64,000 nt of DNA, taken from assembly GCF_023091245.1 (NCBI RefSeq), contig NZ_JAHWXN010000001.1:930001-994000 (forward strand). The letters are read 5' to 3'. Numbering within the stretch: the first letter of the stretch is position 1; each line of letters begins with the position of its first letter. Source of the stretch: Microbacterium croceum. Lineage in GTDB: Bacteria > Actinomycetota > Actinomycetes > Actinomycetales > Microbacteriaceae. This document shows positions 9,484-17,383 of this stretch, piece after piece. Position numbers and translations under genes: made by a program. Under the pieces are notes generated by a model, which saw nothing but the letters and a program-made list of their open reading frames with translations, searched no databases and was not told the DNA's origin.

Positions 9484-9777
9484 GTGACGGCGGTGGAACT
9501 GTTCTACGACGATCTGTACGAATCAGAGACGGACTTCACCGGAGCCGTGTCGACGTTGCAGTTCGACGTGCCCTGCCTGCGCGGAGATGATCCCGGCGTC
9601 GAGACCCCGATCGGGCGGTATCCGCTGAAGGTGGAGCTGAACCGCCGCATGGACGAGCTGTACGACGCGTCGTCCGCGTACGAGGACGCGGGGATGGCGC
9701 TCGCCGAGGCGCTCTCCACGATCAGGTCGGCGTACTCGGCGCTCGATGAGGAGCTGTCGGGGGAGGATGTCGGGTGA
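9484..9777 (+). CDS. Small helical protein, putative type VII partner of the downstream hydrolase
   Basis: This 97-residue protein is not recognised by sequence. Its second half (ELNRRMDELYDASSAYEDAGMALAEALSTIRSAYSALDEEL) is predicted to be a long amphipathic helix, as in WXG100-like and LXG-accessory proteins, though no WxG is visible. The GTG at 9484 is preferred over ATG 9442: TGGGGGTGG stands just upstream as a ribosome site and a -10-like TAAACT lies at 9453-9458. Its stop overlaps the GTG of the hydrolase gene (GTGA, 9774-9777), so the two are coupled. A role as secretion partner or chaperone is inferred from size, helicity and coupling. Confidence 0.6.
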   Translation: MTAVELFYDDLYESETDFTGAVSTLQFDVPCLRGDDPGVETPIGRYPLKVELNRRMDELYDASSAYEDAGMALAEALSTIRSAYSALDEELSGEDVG

Positions 9778-11423
9778 CGTTGTTCTCTCCCCGGCGCGGC
9801 TATCCGCTGGAGCGGATCACGGGTGACGTCGGCACGATGTCGCGCTGGGTCGATCAGTTCACGATGCTGGCCGAGCACCTCAGGGCGCTCCGCGGTGCAT
9901 CCGCGCGTGCGACGGGACTGCCGGGTATGGGGCGGGCGGTCACCGCGGTGCGGGCGGATGCGCTAGACATCCTCACGACCATCGGGTCGCACATCGCGCT
10001 CGCGCAGACGGTCTCGTCCGTGCTGTCCGCCTACGCGAGGTCGCACGACGAGCATGCCCGCCGGGCGAACGCCCTGATCGAGCAGATCGAGTCCGCGCAC
10101 GCGGCGTGCGCCCAGCTCGGCGCCGCATCTGATCAGGCGGGGCGTCGTGCGCGCGCCGCGTCGGAGGGTGATGATCCGGTCGCAGCGCAGCTGGCGGAGG
10201 ATGCGGCCTCCGACATCGTGTCGGAGCATCGACGTGCTGAGGATGATCTCGACGAGCTCTGGACGCGCTACGAGTTCCATTTCCAGGCGTGGGACGAGGC
10301 GTACGACGCCGGTGTGCGGGCGCTGGTGGGCGAGACCGGCGCCTTGTCGACGCCCGAGGCGCGGGATCTGCTCGACGAGATGCTCTCCGCCGACAGTCCG
10401 GCAGCGGTGCTGGCACTGTGGCTCGCACATCCGGAGCTGCAGGAAGAGCTGATCGCCGCGCACCCGGAGATGCTCGGCGCGATGGACGGGATTCCGGCCG
10501 CTGCGCGGGTGCGGGCGAACCAGGCGAATGCCGAGGTATGGATCGAGGCGGCCGAGGCCGAGCGTGCTGCGGAGCCTGAAGGGTCCGAGCGGTCGGCGTT
10601 CCTGGCGAAGGAGATCGCGTACCTGCGCCAGGTGCTCGACGGCAGCGTGCAGCTGTATCTGTACGACCGCGTCTTCTCGCGCATCGTCGAGGTGATCGGC
10701 GACCTGTCGCAGGTGCCGCAGCGCGTGCTGACCTACGTGCCCGGCACCTTCACGAGCTTTGGCGACTTCTACGCCGGACAGGTACAGCAAGTCGCGGCAT
10801 CCATGGTCGAGAAGGTTCCGGGCACGTTGGCATTCGTGTACAAGGACGGTCTGTTCCCCGGTGAGAACCCGGAAGTCGGGGGCGTGGATCCGCTGCGGAT
10901 CGTCGAGGCGAACGATCAACAGCGTGCGGCCGAGGCGGGCCGACAGCTTGCGCGGTTCGAGGCGGGGATGCGGGCGGACCCGCAACTCGCGGTCGCAGAA
11001 CAGGATGCCTTCGGCCACAGTTGGGGCCTGGCGAACGTGACGAGCGCCGAAGTCGCCGGCGCCGATTTCGACAAGGTCGTCTCCCTGTCGGGTGCCGGGA
11101 TGCTGCCGGAATGGACGCCCGATCCCGGCACCGTCTACACCGACCTCTCGTATCGGGACATCCTGCAGGCGGGCCAGGACCTCGGTGTCGTCTGGGACGG
11201 CAACACTCCGCGGTCGGACCCCGTGTTCGACCACGACGACTACTACGTCGGCCCGAACGACGAGGTTCTCGACAGGGCAGACAACGGCAGCCTCGGCCGG
11301 CCGACGATCAACATTCCCAAGGACTATTTCGCAGTGCTGACCGAGAACCACAACCTGATCGCGACCGACGATCCGGCGAATGAGCGCGCGCTGCGTCAGA
11401 TGCGAAAGCTGGTGAGCGAGTGA
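9774..11423 (+). CDS. Helical-domain alpha/beta hydrolase, putative T7SS lipase effector
   Basis: This 549-residue protein has no signal peptide. About residues 1-180 form long Ala/Glu/Arg-rich helices, as in WXG/LXG-type export domains. The C-terminal part (about 350-549) is alpha/beta-hydrolase-like: it has a nucleophile elbow GHSWG near residue 415, then VVSLSGAGM, and a late Asp/His-rich region (DHDDYY, ENHNLI) that could supply the other catalytic residues. It resembles the DUF1023-type hydrolases found beside ESX genes. It is coupled to the small helical gene upstream and to a lipoprotein gene downstream (GTGA, 11420-11423). By analogy with staphylococcal T7SS lipase toxins with lipoprotein immunity I infer a secreted lipase/esterase toxin. 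A housekeeping esterase cannot be excluded. Confidence 0.6.
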   Translation: MTLFSPRRGYPLERITGDVGTMSRWVDQFTMLAEHLRALRGASARATGLPGMGRAVTAVRADALDILTTIGSHIALAQTVSSVLSAYARSHDEHARRANALIEQIESAHAACAQLGAASDQAGRRARAASEGDDPVAAQLAEDAASDIVSEHRRAEDDLDELWTRYEFHFQAWDEAYDAGVRALVGETGALSTPEARDLLDEMLSADSPAAVLALWLAHPELQEELIAAHPEMLGAMDGIPAAARVRANQANAEVWIEAAEAERAAEPEGSERSAFLAKEIAYLRQVLDGSVQLYLYDRVFSRIVEVIGDLSQVPQRVLTYVPGTFTSFGDFYAGQVQQVAASMVEKVPGTLAFVYKDGLFPGENPEVGGVDPLRIVEANDQQRAAEAGRQLARFEAGMRADPQLAVAEQDAFGHSWGLANVTSAEVAGADFDKVVSLSGAGMLPEWTPDPGTVYTDLSYRDILQAGQDLGVVWDGNTPRSDPVFDHDDYYVGPNDEVLDRADNGSLGRPTINIPKDYFAVLTENHNLIATDDPANERALRQMRKLVSE

Positions 11424-11929
11424 AGAAGGCATTGGGAATCGCCATCACGGTCGTGATCCTGCTTGTCACGTCGGGTTGCGTCGGACAGCCGATGGAGAAT
11501 AGGACGACTGCAGTGGAGTGGCAGGACGCGAAGGCGACCGCGCAGACGGTGGAGTTGGAGATCGCGGGCCTCATACCCGCAGACGAAGTTGTCAGCATCG
11601 ATCAGCACGAGACCGGCTCGCTGTTCAGTTGCGACGAGAAGCGCCATCGGTGGACGGGAATCACCTATGTGACCCTCGTGCCAGGGGCGAAGATCGAAGC
11701 CGTGGTGAAGCAGATGGAGAAAGGTCTCGGCGCTCTCTTCTCCGAGGACGGAGACTTCAAGATCAGCAACTATCGGGACATGTCCGACGAATACACAGTC
11801 ACGGCAGAGTCCCCGACAACAGGTGAGTCGTACCTCTTTGGACAAGACGATTCCGTAACCATATCCATCGACTCTTGGTCCCAATGTTTCACCCTTCCTG
11901 AGGGCACGTATCCGGGTGGCAGCTTCTGA
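11420..11929 (+). CDS. Lipoprotein, paralog 1 of 3 (putative immunity)
   Basis: This 169-residue secreted lipoprotein has n-region MKK, a hydrophobic stretch and the lipobox LVTSGC (Cys20). The mature part is of no family I recognise. It shares with the next two genes the blocks W-x2-AK, SIDQHETGSLFSCDE, RHRW, YRD and a C-terminal SWSQCFTLPEGTYPGG. Two conserved Cys (in FSCDE and QCFT) may form a disulfide. GTG start overlaps the hydrolase stop. The DNA of this and the next two genes looks less GC-rich than its neighbours. Placement after a putative lipase toxin and tandem duplication suggest immunity or inhibitor proteins. Confidence 0.75.
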   Translation: MKKALGIAITVVILLVTSGCVGQPMENRTTAVEWQDAKATAQTVELEIAGLIPADEVVSIDQHETGSLFSCDEKRHRWTGITYVTLVPGAKIEAVVKQMEKGLGALFSEDGDFKISNYRDMSDEYTVTAESPTTGESYLFGQDDSVTISIDSWSQCFTLPEGTYPGGSF

Positions 11930-12426
11930 CCGGGCAGCTTCTCGCGGCAGTCTCTGGTGTGGTCGCGCTCGTCGTCGTGGTGACCGGGTGCTCCGCGGAG
12001 CCGGAGCCGGTCGAGAGCAGCCTGAGCTGGGAACAAGCGAAGGCCATGGCACAGGCGATGGAGTTGAGAATCGCGAGGCTCGTACCAGCCGATGCCGTTC
12101 TGAGTATCGACCAGAACGAGAAGGGCGGGTTCTTCAGCTCTGACGAGACTCGTCATCGGTGGAAAGGGATCACCAATGTGGTGTTGGTTCGTGGGACGAA
12201 TGTCGAGGCAGTGACGAAGCAGCTTGAGAAGCAGTTCCTAGAAGAGGGCGACTTTGATGTCACGAATCATCGTGGAATCACAGACAAGTATGTCGTGACG
12301 TTGAAGTCGGAGGGGAAAGGTGAGGACTATCTCTTTGGGGAGGGTGCCCCCGGGACGATCCTCATCGATTCCTGGTCGGAGTGCTTCACGCTTCCGGAGG
12401 GCACGTATCCCGGCGGTGACTTCTGA
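11926..12426 (+). CDS. Lipoprotein, paralog 2 of 3 (CTG start; diverged)
   Basis: This is a paralog of the preceding gene, 166 residues if read from CTG at 11926, which overlaps the upstream TGA as CTGA. The first conventional start is GTG 11959, but that would leave only about ten residues before the lipobox Cys (VVTGC). Blocks shared with the siblings include SIDQNEKG, RHRWKGI and SWSECFTLPEGTYPGGDF. The conserved Cys of FSCDE is Ser here (FSSDE), so the likely disulfide is lost. The n-region lacks positive charge. It may be a decaying copy or a specificity variant. Confidence 0.6.
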   Translation: MTGQLLAAVSGVVALVVVVTGCSAEPEPVESSLSWEQAKAMAQAMELRIARLVPADAVLSIDQNEKGGFFSSDETRHRWKGITNVVLVRGTNVEAVTKQLEKQFLEEGDFDVTNHRGITDKYVVTLKSEGKGEDYLFGEGAPGTILIDSWSECFTLPEGTYPGGDF

Positions 12427-12932
12427 GCGCGCGCCGTATCGTGGTGGCGGCCGTTGTGGCGCTCGCCGTCGCGCTGGTTGGGTGCTCTGCGGAGCCTGAG
12501 CTGGTCGAGAGCAGTCTGACGTGGGAAGAAGCGAAAGCCGCGACGAAAGAGATGACGTCCAAGATCGTTGATCTCATCCCCAGCGAGGAGGTTACGGGTG
12601 TCGATCAGCATGAGACCGGCACGTTGTTCAGTTGCGATGAGGCTCGCCACCGGTGGCATGGGTACACCTTCGTGGGGCTCATCCCTGGCACGGACATCGA
12701 GTCGATCGTCGGACGGCTGGAGGGGGAGATGCCGGCGCTCCTCTCGGGCCGAGGAGACTTCGACGTGACTCACTATCGGGACATCGCCGACAGTTTGGTA
12801 GTCATGGTCGAGTCGTCGACTACGAGCGAGGAGTACCTCCTCGGCGAAGGAGATCCTGGGACCATCGTCATCGATTCGTGGTCGGAGTGCTTCACGCTCC
12901 CGGAGGGCACGTATCCGGGCGGCGACTTCTGA
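12423..12932 (+). CDS. Lipoprotein, paralog 3 of 3 (CTG start)
   Basis: This is the third tandem paralog. Read from CTG 12423, again overlapping the previous TGA as CTGA, it is 169 residues, the same length as paralog 1. It then has a proper signal (SARR n-region, hydrophobic core, lipobox ALVGC). The first conventional start is GTG 12441, which loses the RR. Conserved blocks are VDQHETGTLFSCDEARHRW, HYRDIAD and SWSECFTLPEGTYPGGDF, so both conserved Cys are kept. Function unknown; immunity or inhibitor role inferred from context. Confidence 0.68.
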   Translation: MSARRIVVAAVVALAVALVGCSAEPELVESSLTWEEAKAATKEMTSKIVDLIPSEEVTGVDQHETGTLFSCDEARHRWHGYTFVGLIPGTDIESIVGRLEGEMPALLSGRGDFDVTHYRDIADSLVVMVESSTTSEEYLLGEGDPGTIVIDSWSECFTLPEGTYPGGDF

Positions 12933-12983
12933 CCGGGTGAGTTCCTGGTGCGCCGGGCTCCCCGGCGGATCTATGCTCACGAG

Positions 12984-14162
12984 GTGAGTGCGCGGCGGAT
13001 GAAGCTCGGCGCGGGGACGATCGTGGTCCTCGCGCTGATCGTCGTCGCGGCGGTGTGCGTGTTCACCGGACTGCTCCCCGCATCGGATGCCGGTGCCCTC
13101 GGCGCCCGCATCACCCCGGTGCTCGGGTTCGTGGTGGCCATCACGATCGTCGCCGAACTCGCCAGGGATGCGGCGGTGTTCGACGTGCTTGCGCAGCGGC
13201 TCGCGCAGTGGGGTCGCGGTCGCGTGATCGCGCTGTGGGCCTCGGTCGTCGCGCTCGCCGTGGTGAGCACGGTGTTCCTCTCGCTCGACACGACCGCCGT
13301 GATCGTGACGCCCGTGGTCGTGGTGCTGGCGCAGAGCATCGGGGTCTCGCCGCTGCCGTTCGCTCTCGCCACGGTCTGGCTCGCGAACACGGCATCCCTC
13401 GCTCTGCCGGTCTCGAACCTCACCAACCTGCTCGCCGCTCCCGCGATCGGCGACGATCCGGGTGCGTTCCTGGCCTTGAGCTGGGCACCGACCCTGGTGG
13501 GTGTGCTGATCCCGGTCGCGATCCTGACCGTCGCCCACCGGCGCACCTTGTTCGGCGCTTACCGCGTGCCCCCGTCTGGAGATCCCTCCGACCGCGTGCT
13601 GTTCTGGGGAGCGACCGGGGTGCTGGTCGTGCTGCTCCCTCTGCTCACCCTCACGCACGACGTGTGGATCCCCGCCACAGCCGCCGCTCTGCTGCTGGTC
13701 GGACTCTTCGCGGTGCGGCGGAGGCATGTGCTGCGCCTCTCCCTCGTGCCGTGGCAGGCGATCGCGCTCGCCGCAGCGCTGTTCGTGCTGGTCGAGACCG
13801 CGCACGCCAACGGCATCCTCGACTTCCTCACGTCGCTGGTGTCGCGCGGTCACGGCATCGGCGAGATCCTGGGGCTCGCCGCCCTCGGAGCCCTCACCGC
13901 CAACGGCGTGAACAACCTGCCGGCCTACCTGATCCTGGAGCCGGCGGCGGGTGACCCTGTTGCGTTGATGGCGCTGCTGATCGGCGTCAACCTCGGCCCG
14001 CTCATCACGCCCTGGGCATCGCTGGCGACGCTGCTGTGGCACCACCGGATCGTCTCGCTCGGCGTCGAGATCCGCTGGGGCCGCTTCATGCTCTGGGGTC
14101 TCGTCGTCGCCGTGCCGACGGTCGTGGTCGCCGCTCTCGCTCTGGCGCTCGTCGCCGGATGA
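12984..14162 (+). CDS. ArsB/SLC13-type ion permease
   Basis: This protein of about 392 residues has ten or so membrane helices. The segments STVFLSLDTTAVIVTPVVVVLA and TVWLANTASLALPVSNLTNLL, and near the C-terminus LTANGVNNLPAYLIL, are the paired hairpin motifs of the ArsB/NhaD/SLC13 ion-transporter superfamily. Arsenite, an anion or Na+/H+ exchange are all possible; no arsenic gene lies nearby. An in-frame GTG exists at 12948, but GTG 12984 follows a -10-like TATGCT (12972-12977) by 6 nt, so I place the start there. Confidence 0.75.
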   Translation: MSARRMKLGAGTIVVLALIVVAAVCVFTGLLPASDAGALGARITPVLGFVVAITIVAELARDAAVFDVLAQRLAQWGRGRVIALWASVVALAVVSTVFLSLDTTAVIVTPVVVVLAQSIGVSPLPFALATVWLANTASLALPVSNLTNLLAAPAIGDDPGAFLALSWAPTLVGVLIPVAILTVAHRRTLFGAYRVPPSGDPSDRVLFWGATGVLVVLLPLLTLTHDVWIPATAAALLLVGLFAVRRRHVLRLSLVPWQAIALAAALFVLVETAHANGILDFLTSLVSRGHGIGEILGLAALGALTANGVNNLPAYLILEPAAGDPVALMALLIGVNLGPLITPWASLATLLWHHRIVSLGVEIRWGRFMLWGLVVAVPTVVVAALALALVAG

Positions 14163-14215
14163 TCTCGCGGCCGGCGCCGCAGCGTACGGGGCGAGCCGCC
14201 GGAGCCGCCCGAGCG

Positions 14216-16291
14216 TCAGTCCTGCGGCGGACCGGCGGGGCGATGCGCTCGGCGTCCGCTCACGACCACCGGGCGACCGGCGCGCTCCTGCCCTGGCAGC
14301 GGGCGCGAGCGGCGTCCGTAGATCAGCTCCGAGGAGTCCAGCAGCCACGGCACCAGCGTGATCGAGACGCCGTGCACGAGCATGAGCTGGTTCGCGAGGC
14401 GCCGGGCGCGACGGTTGTGCAGGAACGACTCCCACCAGTGCCCCACGATGTACTGCGGCAGATACACGGTCACGACCGACGATCCGTGCTTCTCCCGATA
14501 CTGCTTGATGAACTGCGTCACCGGCTGCGCGAAGGAACGGTACGGCGACTCGACGATCACCAGGGGGATGGGCACCAGGTGGTCGGCCCAGTCCTTCTGC
14601 AGCTGGGCAGCGTCGTCGGAGGCGACCGCGACGTGCACGGCCAGCGTCTTGCCGTGCTTGGCGGCGATCGCGTAGTCGATGGCCTTCACGACCGGCTTCT
14701 GCAGGCGGTTGACGAGCACGATGGCGAGGTCGCCGGTCGCGCCGAACCTTGTCGTGTCGTCGATTGCGATCTCGTGCTCGACATCGCGGTAGTACCGCTT
14801 CACCCCGAGCATCAGGAAGGCCAGGATCGGGATCGCGAAGAACACCAGGTAGGCGCCGTGCGTGAACTTCGTGATGGTCACGATCAGCAGCACGAGCACC
14901 GTCATGACGGCCCCGGTGGAGTTGATGATGAGCCCCACCTTCGCCGAACGGCGATCGGATGCCGAGGCGCCGTCGATCCCGGAACCCGCCGAATCCTCGG
15001 ACGGCCCGCGGAGGACCCTGCGCCAGTGCCGCACCATGCCGATCTGCCCGAGCGAGAACGACACGAAGACGCCGATGATGTACAGCTGGATCAGGGTCGT
15101 CAGTCGCGCCTGGAACACCACGAGCACGATGATCGCGCCGATGCCGAGCAGGATCATGCCGTTCGAGAACACGAGCCGGTCGCCGCGGGTGTTCAGCGAC
15201 TTCGGCGCATAGCCGTCGCGGGCGAGCACCGCGCCCAGCAGGGGGAAGCCGTTGAACGCCGTGTTCGCCGCGAGCAGCAGCACGCACGCCGTGGCCGCCT
15301 GCACGATGAAGAACAGGATGCTGCCGCCGCCGAACGTCGCGCTCGCGATCTGGGCCATGAGGCTGGGTTGCGGCGTCGTGCAGTCGAAGCCGACGAGGTC
15401 GCACGGGTTCTCGGCGTAGTGCACGCCGGTGATCAGCGCGAGGGCCGTGAGGCCGGCGAACAGACAGGCCGCGATCGACCCCATCAACACCAGGGTCGAC
15501 TGCGCGTTGCGCACCTTCGGAGCACGGAACGCCGGCACGCCGTTCGACACCGCTTCCACTCCGGTGAGCGCCGAGCATCCACTCGAGAAGGCGCGCAGGA
15601 TGAGCAGGATGACGGCCGCCTGGCTGAGGCTCTCGGCGTGCACCGTGAAGTCGTGGCTGGAGGCGACCGGGGCGTCGCCGAGGAACGTGCGGATGAGGCC
15701 GGTGACGATCATGAACCCGACGGAGGCGATGAACACGTATGTGGGTATCGCGAACACCAGCGATGCTTCGCGCACCCCGCGGAGGTTCACGATGATGATC
15801 AGGATCACGAAGCCGACCGCGAGCTCCACCCGGAACGGATCGAGACCGGGCACCGCGGAGATGATGTTGTCGACGCCGGAAGCGACCGACACGGCGACCG
15901 TGAGCACGTAGTCGACGAGCAGAGCGGCGGCCACGACAACGCCGGGGATCTCGCCCAGGTTCTTCGACGCGACCTCGTAGTCGCCACCGCCGGAGGGATA
16001 CGCCTTGATGAGCTGCCGGTAGCTGAGCACCACCACGATCAGCAGCACCACGACGGCCGCGGCGACCAACGGGGTGAACGACAGGAACGTCAGTCCGCCG
16101 ATCAGCAGGATCATCACGAGCTCCTGCGGCGCGTAGGCCACCGAGCTCAACGCGTCCGACGCGAAGATCGGCAGCGCCATGCGCTTGGGAAGGAGTTGCT
16201 CGTCGACTTGCTCGCTCGTCAGCGGATCGCCGATGAGGATGCGCTTGGCGAGAGGAGGCGCATCTGCGCTGTCGCGGTTTTCGTCTGACAC
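14216..16291 (-). CDS. KimA-like APC-superfamily potassium transporter
   Basis: This protein of about 691 residues has some twelve membrane helices followed by a cytoplasmic domain of about 200 residues with a Usp-like fold. SDALSSVAYAPQE, AYPSGGGDYEVASKNLG and LLVDYVLTVAVSVASG match the KimA (YdaO) high-affinity K+ importers rather than classical amino-acid permeases, although 'APC amino-acid permease' is the usual automatic label. I place the start at GTG 16291, eight nt behind TAGTGT (16305-16300); upstream ATG 16321 and GTG 16327 are in frame but would overlap the operator region. The shared operator with kdp supports a K+ role. Confidence 0.75.
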   Translation of the reverse strand: MSDENRDSADAPPLAKRILIGDPLTSEQVDEQLLPKRMALPIFASDALSSVAYAPQELVMILLIGGLTFLSFTPLVAAAVVVLLIVVVLSYRQLIKAYPSGGGDYEVASKNLGEIPGVVVAAALLVDYVLTVAVSVASGVDNIISAVPGLDPFRVELAVGFVILIIIVNLRGVREASLVFAIPTYVFIASVGFMIVTGLIRTFLGDAPVASSHDFTVHAESLSQAAVILLILRAFSSGCSALTGVEAVSNGVPAFRAPKVRNAQSTLVLMGSIAACLFAGLTALALITGVHYAENPCDLVGFDCTTPQPSLMAQIASATFGGGSILFFIVQAATACVLLLAANTAFNGFPLLGAVLARDGYAPKSLNTRGDRLVFSNGMILLGIGAIIVLVVFQARLTTLIQLYIIGVFVSFSLGQIGMVRHWRRVLRGPSEDSAGSGIDGASASDRRSAKVGLIINSTGAVMTVLVLLIVTITKFTHGAYLVFFAIPILAFLMLGVKRYYRDVEHEIAIDDTTRFGATGDLAIVLVNRLQKPVVKAIDYAIAAKHGKTLAVHVAVASDDAAQLQKDWADHLVPIPLVIVESPYRSFAQPVTQFIKQYREKHGSSVVTVYLPQYIVGHWWESFLHNRRARRLANQLMLVHGVSITLVPWLLDSSELIYGRRSRPLPGQERAGRPVVVSGRRAHRPAGPPQD

Positions 16292-16299
16292 GTCCCGCG

Positions 16300-16392
16300 A
16301 CACTACGCCCGCAGATGGCATCCTCACAAGATCCTCACGGAATCCCTACGGGCCGCCGGGTGTCCCTGACGGAATCCTTACGGGTGCTCACG
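16300..16392 (-). promoter_or_regulatory. KimA-like promoter with phased CTnACG operator array
   Basis: Minus strand: -35-like TTGTGA (16329-16324), 18-bp spacer, -10 TAGTGT (16305-16300), then GTG at 16291. Just upstream is CGTAGG-N5-CGTGAG (16350-16334) and a second, weaker pair CGTAAG-N5-CGTCAG (16382-16366). Read on the plus strand, related hexamers (CTCACA, CTCACG, CCTACG, CTGACG, CTTACG, CTCACG) begin at 16323, 16334, 16345, 16366, 16377 and 16387, i.e. in steps of 11, 11, 21, 11 and 10 bp. This is the pattern of an OmpR-family binding array. Confidence 0.65.
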
Positions 16393-16454
16393 GCATCATC
16401 GACCCCTCGGGAATCCACAGGGATTTCCGATCACGAACGCGTAACGTCGGACGT

Positions 16455-17153
16455 ATGACGACCCTTCAGGTCACCGAAGACTCCATCCGCAAGACGCGCG
16501 AACTGCGTGACGAGTTCCAGCGCTTCCTGCGTGAGTACGAGTTCGGGATGCGGGAGGTCGAGACGAAGATCTCGATCCTGCGCGACGAGTTCACGCACCA
16601 TCACGCGTACAACCCGATCGAGCACGTGAAGAGTCGGCTCAAGACTCCCGACAGCATCGTCGAGAAGATCGCCCGCAAGGGGATCGAGGAACCGGACTTC
16701 GAACGCATCCGTGCCGAGATCACCGACATCGCCGGTGTGCGGGTGACCTGCAGCTTCGTGGCCGATGTCTATCGGCTGTTCGATCTGCTCACGGCGCAGG
16801 ATGACATCACGGTGCGCACCGTCAAGGACTACATCGCGACGCCGAAGGACAACGGCTACAAGAGCCTGCACGCGATCATCGAGGTGCCGGTGTTCCTGTC
16901 GACGGGCGCGCTGTCGGTGCCGGTCGAGGTGCAGTTCCGCACGATCGCCATGGATTTCTGGGCCAGCCTCGAGCACAAGATCTACTACAAGTTCTCGAAC
17001 CAGGTGCCGTCGCACCTCGTCGAGAGCCTGACGGATGCCGCGGAGGCGGCCGCCGAGCTCGACAGCCGTATGGAGCGCCTGCACCGCGAGGCGCACGGGG
17101 TGCCGCAGCGTCAGCTCGCGCCTCCGCCCCCTCCGCGGATCGTCCCGGTCTGA
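16455..17153 (+). CDS. Small alarmone synthetase (RelA/SpoT nucleotidyltransferase domain)
   Basis: This 232-residue single-domain GTP pyrophosphokinase is predicted to transfer pyrophosphate from ATP to GDP/GTP to make (p)ppGpp. It has the RelA_SpoT core: RIRAEITDIAGVRVTCSF, then the catalytic YIATPKDNGYKSLHAIIEVPV and VPVEVQFRTIAMDFWASLEHKIYYKF. It lacks hydrolase and regulatory domains, so it is a RelQ/RelP-type SAS. ATG 16455 follows TAACGT (16442-16447) by 7 nt (leaderless). It diverges from the KimA-like gene across a 163-bp region full of OmpR-type repeats, so it may share its regulation. Confidence 0.88.
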   Translation: MTTLQVTEDSIRKTRELRDEFQRFLREYEFGMREVETKISILRDEFTHHHAYNPIEHVKSRLKTPDSIVEKIARKGIEEPDFERIRAEITDIAGVRVTCSFVADVYRLFDLLTAQDDITVRTVKDYIATPKDNGYKSLHAIIEVPVFLSTGALSVPVEVQFRTIAMDFWASLEHKIYYKFSNQVPSHLVESLTDAAEAAAELDSRMERLHREAHGVPQRQLAPPPPPRIVPV

Positions 17154-17166
17154 TCGTCGCGCGGCG

Positions 17167-17228
17167 TTTCCGCGTTCCACGTCGGCGTTCACAACTGTTT
17201 CCGCGTTCCGCGTCGGCGTTCGCAACTC
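17167..17228. repeat. Tandem 31-bp direct repeat
   Basis: Two 31-bp units, 17167-17197 and 17198-17228, begin TTTCCGCGTTCC and contain GTCGGCGTTC(A/G)CAACT; they differ at three positions. They end in the GTTCACAACT-type sequence that also caps the 86-bp elements elsewhere in the window. Confidence 0.7.
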
Positions 17229-17316
17229 AGGAAGAACGGCGGGCGAAGCAGACGGGTCGCCTGTGGGGGCGTCGCGTGACAGGTGACCCCACGGCGTCGC
17301 GTCCTGAGTTACGGAC
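17218..17316. repeat. 99-bp imperfect inverted repeat
   Basis: Outer arms GTTCGCAACTCAGGA (17218-17232) and TCCTGAGTTACGGAC (17302-17316) match at 13 of 15 positions. Inside, GGGTCGCCTGT and ACAGGTGACCC form a second arm pair. It resembles the termini of the 86-bp family but the spacing differs. It fills most of the gap between the alarmone synthetase and the next gene. Confidence 0.5.
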
Positions 17317-17383
17317 GGCGTTGCGCGGAGACGCCGATGTTGCGATGCCTCCCGGGCCCTGGGAACATCGGCAGGTGGTGAGA

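Noticed and set aside
11959..12426. Calling lipoprotein paralog 2 a pseudogene
   Set aside because: The frame is intact to the C-terminal conserved block and a CTG start gives a complete signal peptide; loss of one Cys is not enough.
12327..15578. 1083-codon minus-strand frame across the lipoprotein, permease and KimA-like genes
   Set aside because: It overlaps three supported genes in the wrong frame and its composition is that of a shadow frame.
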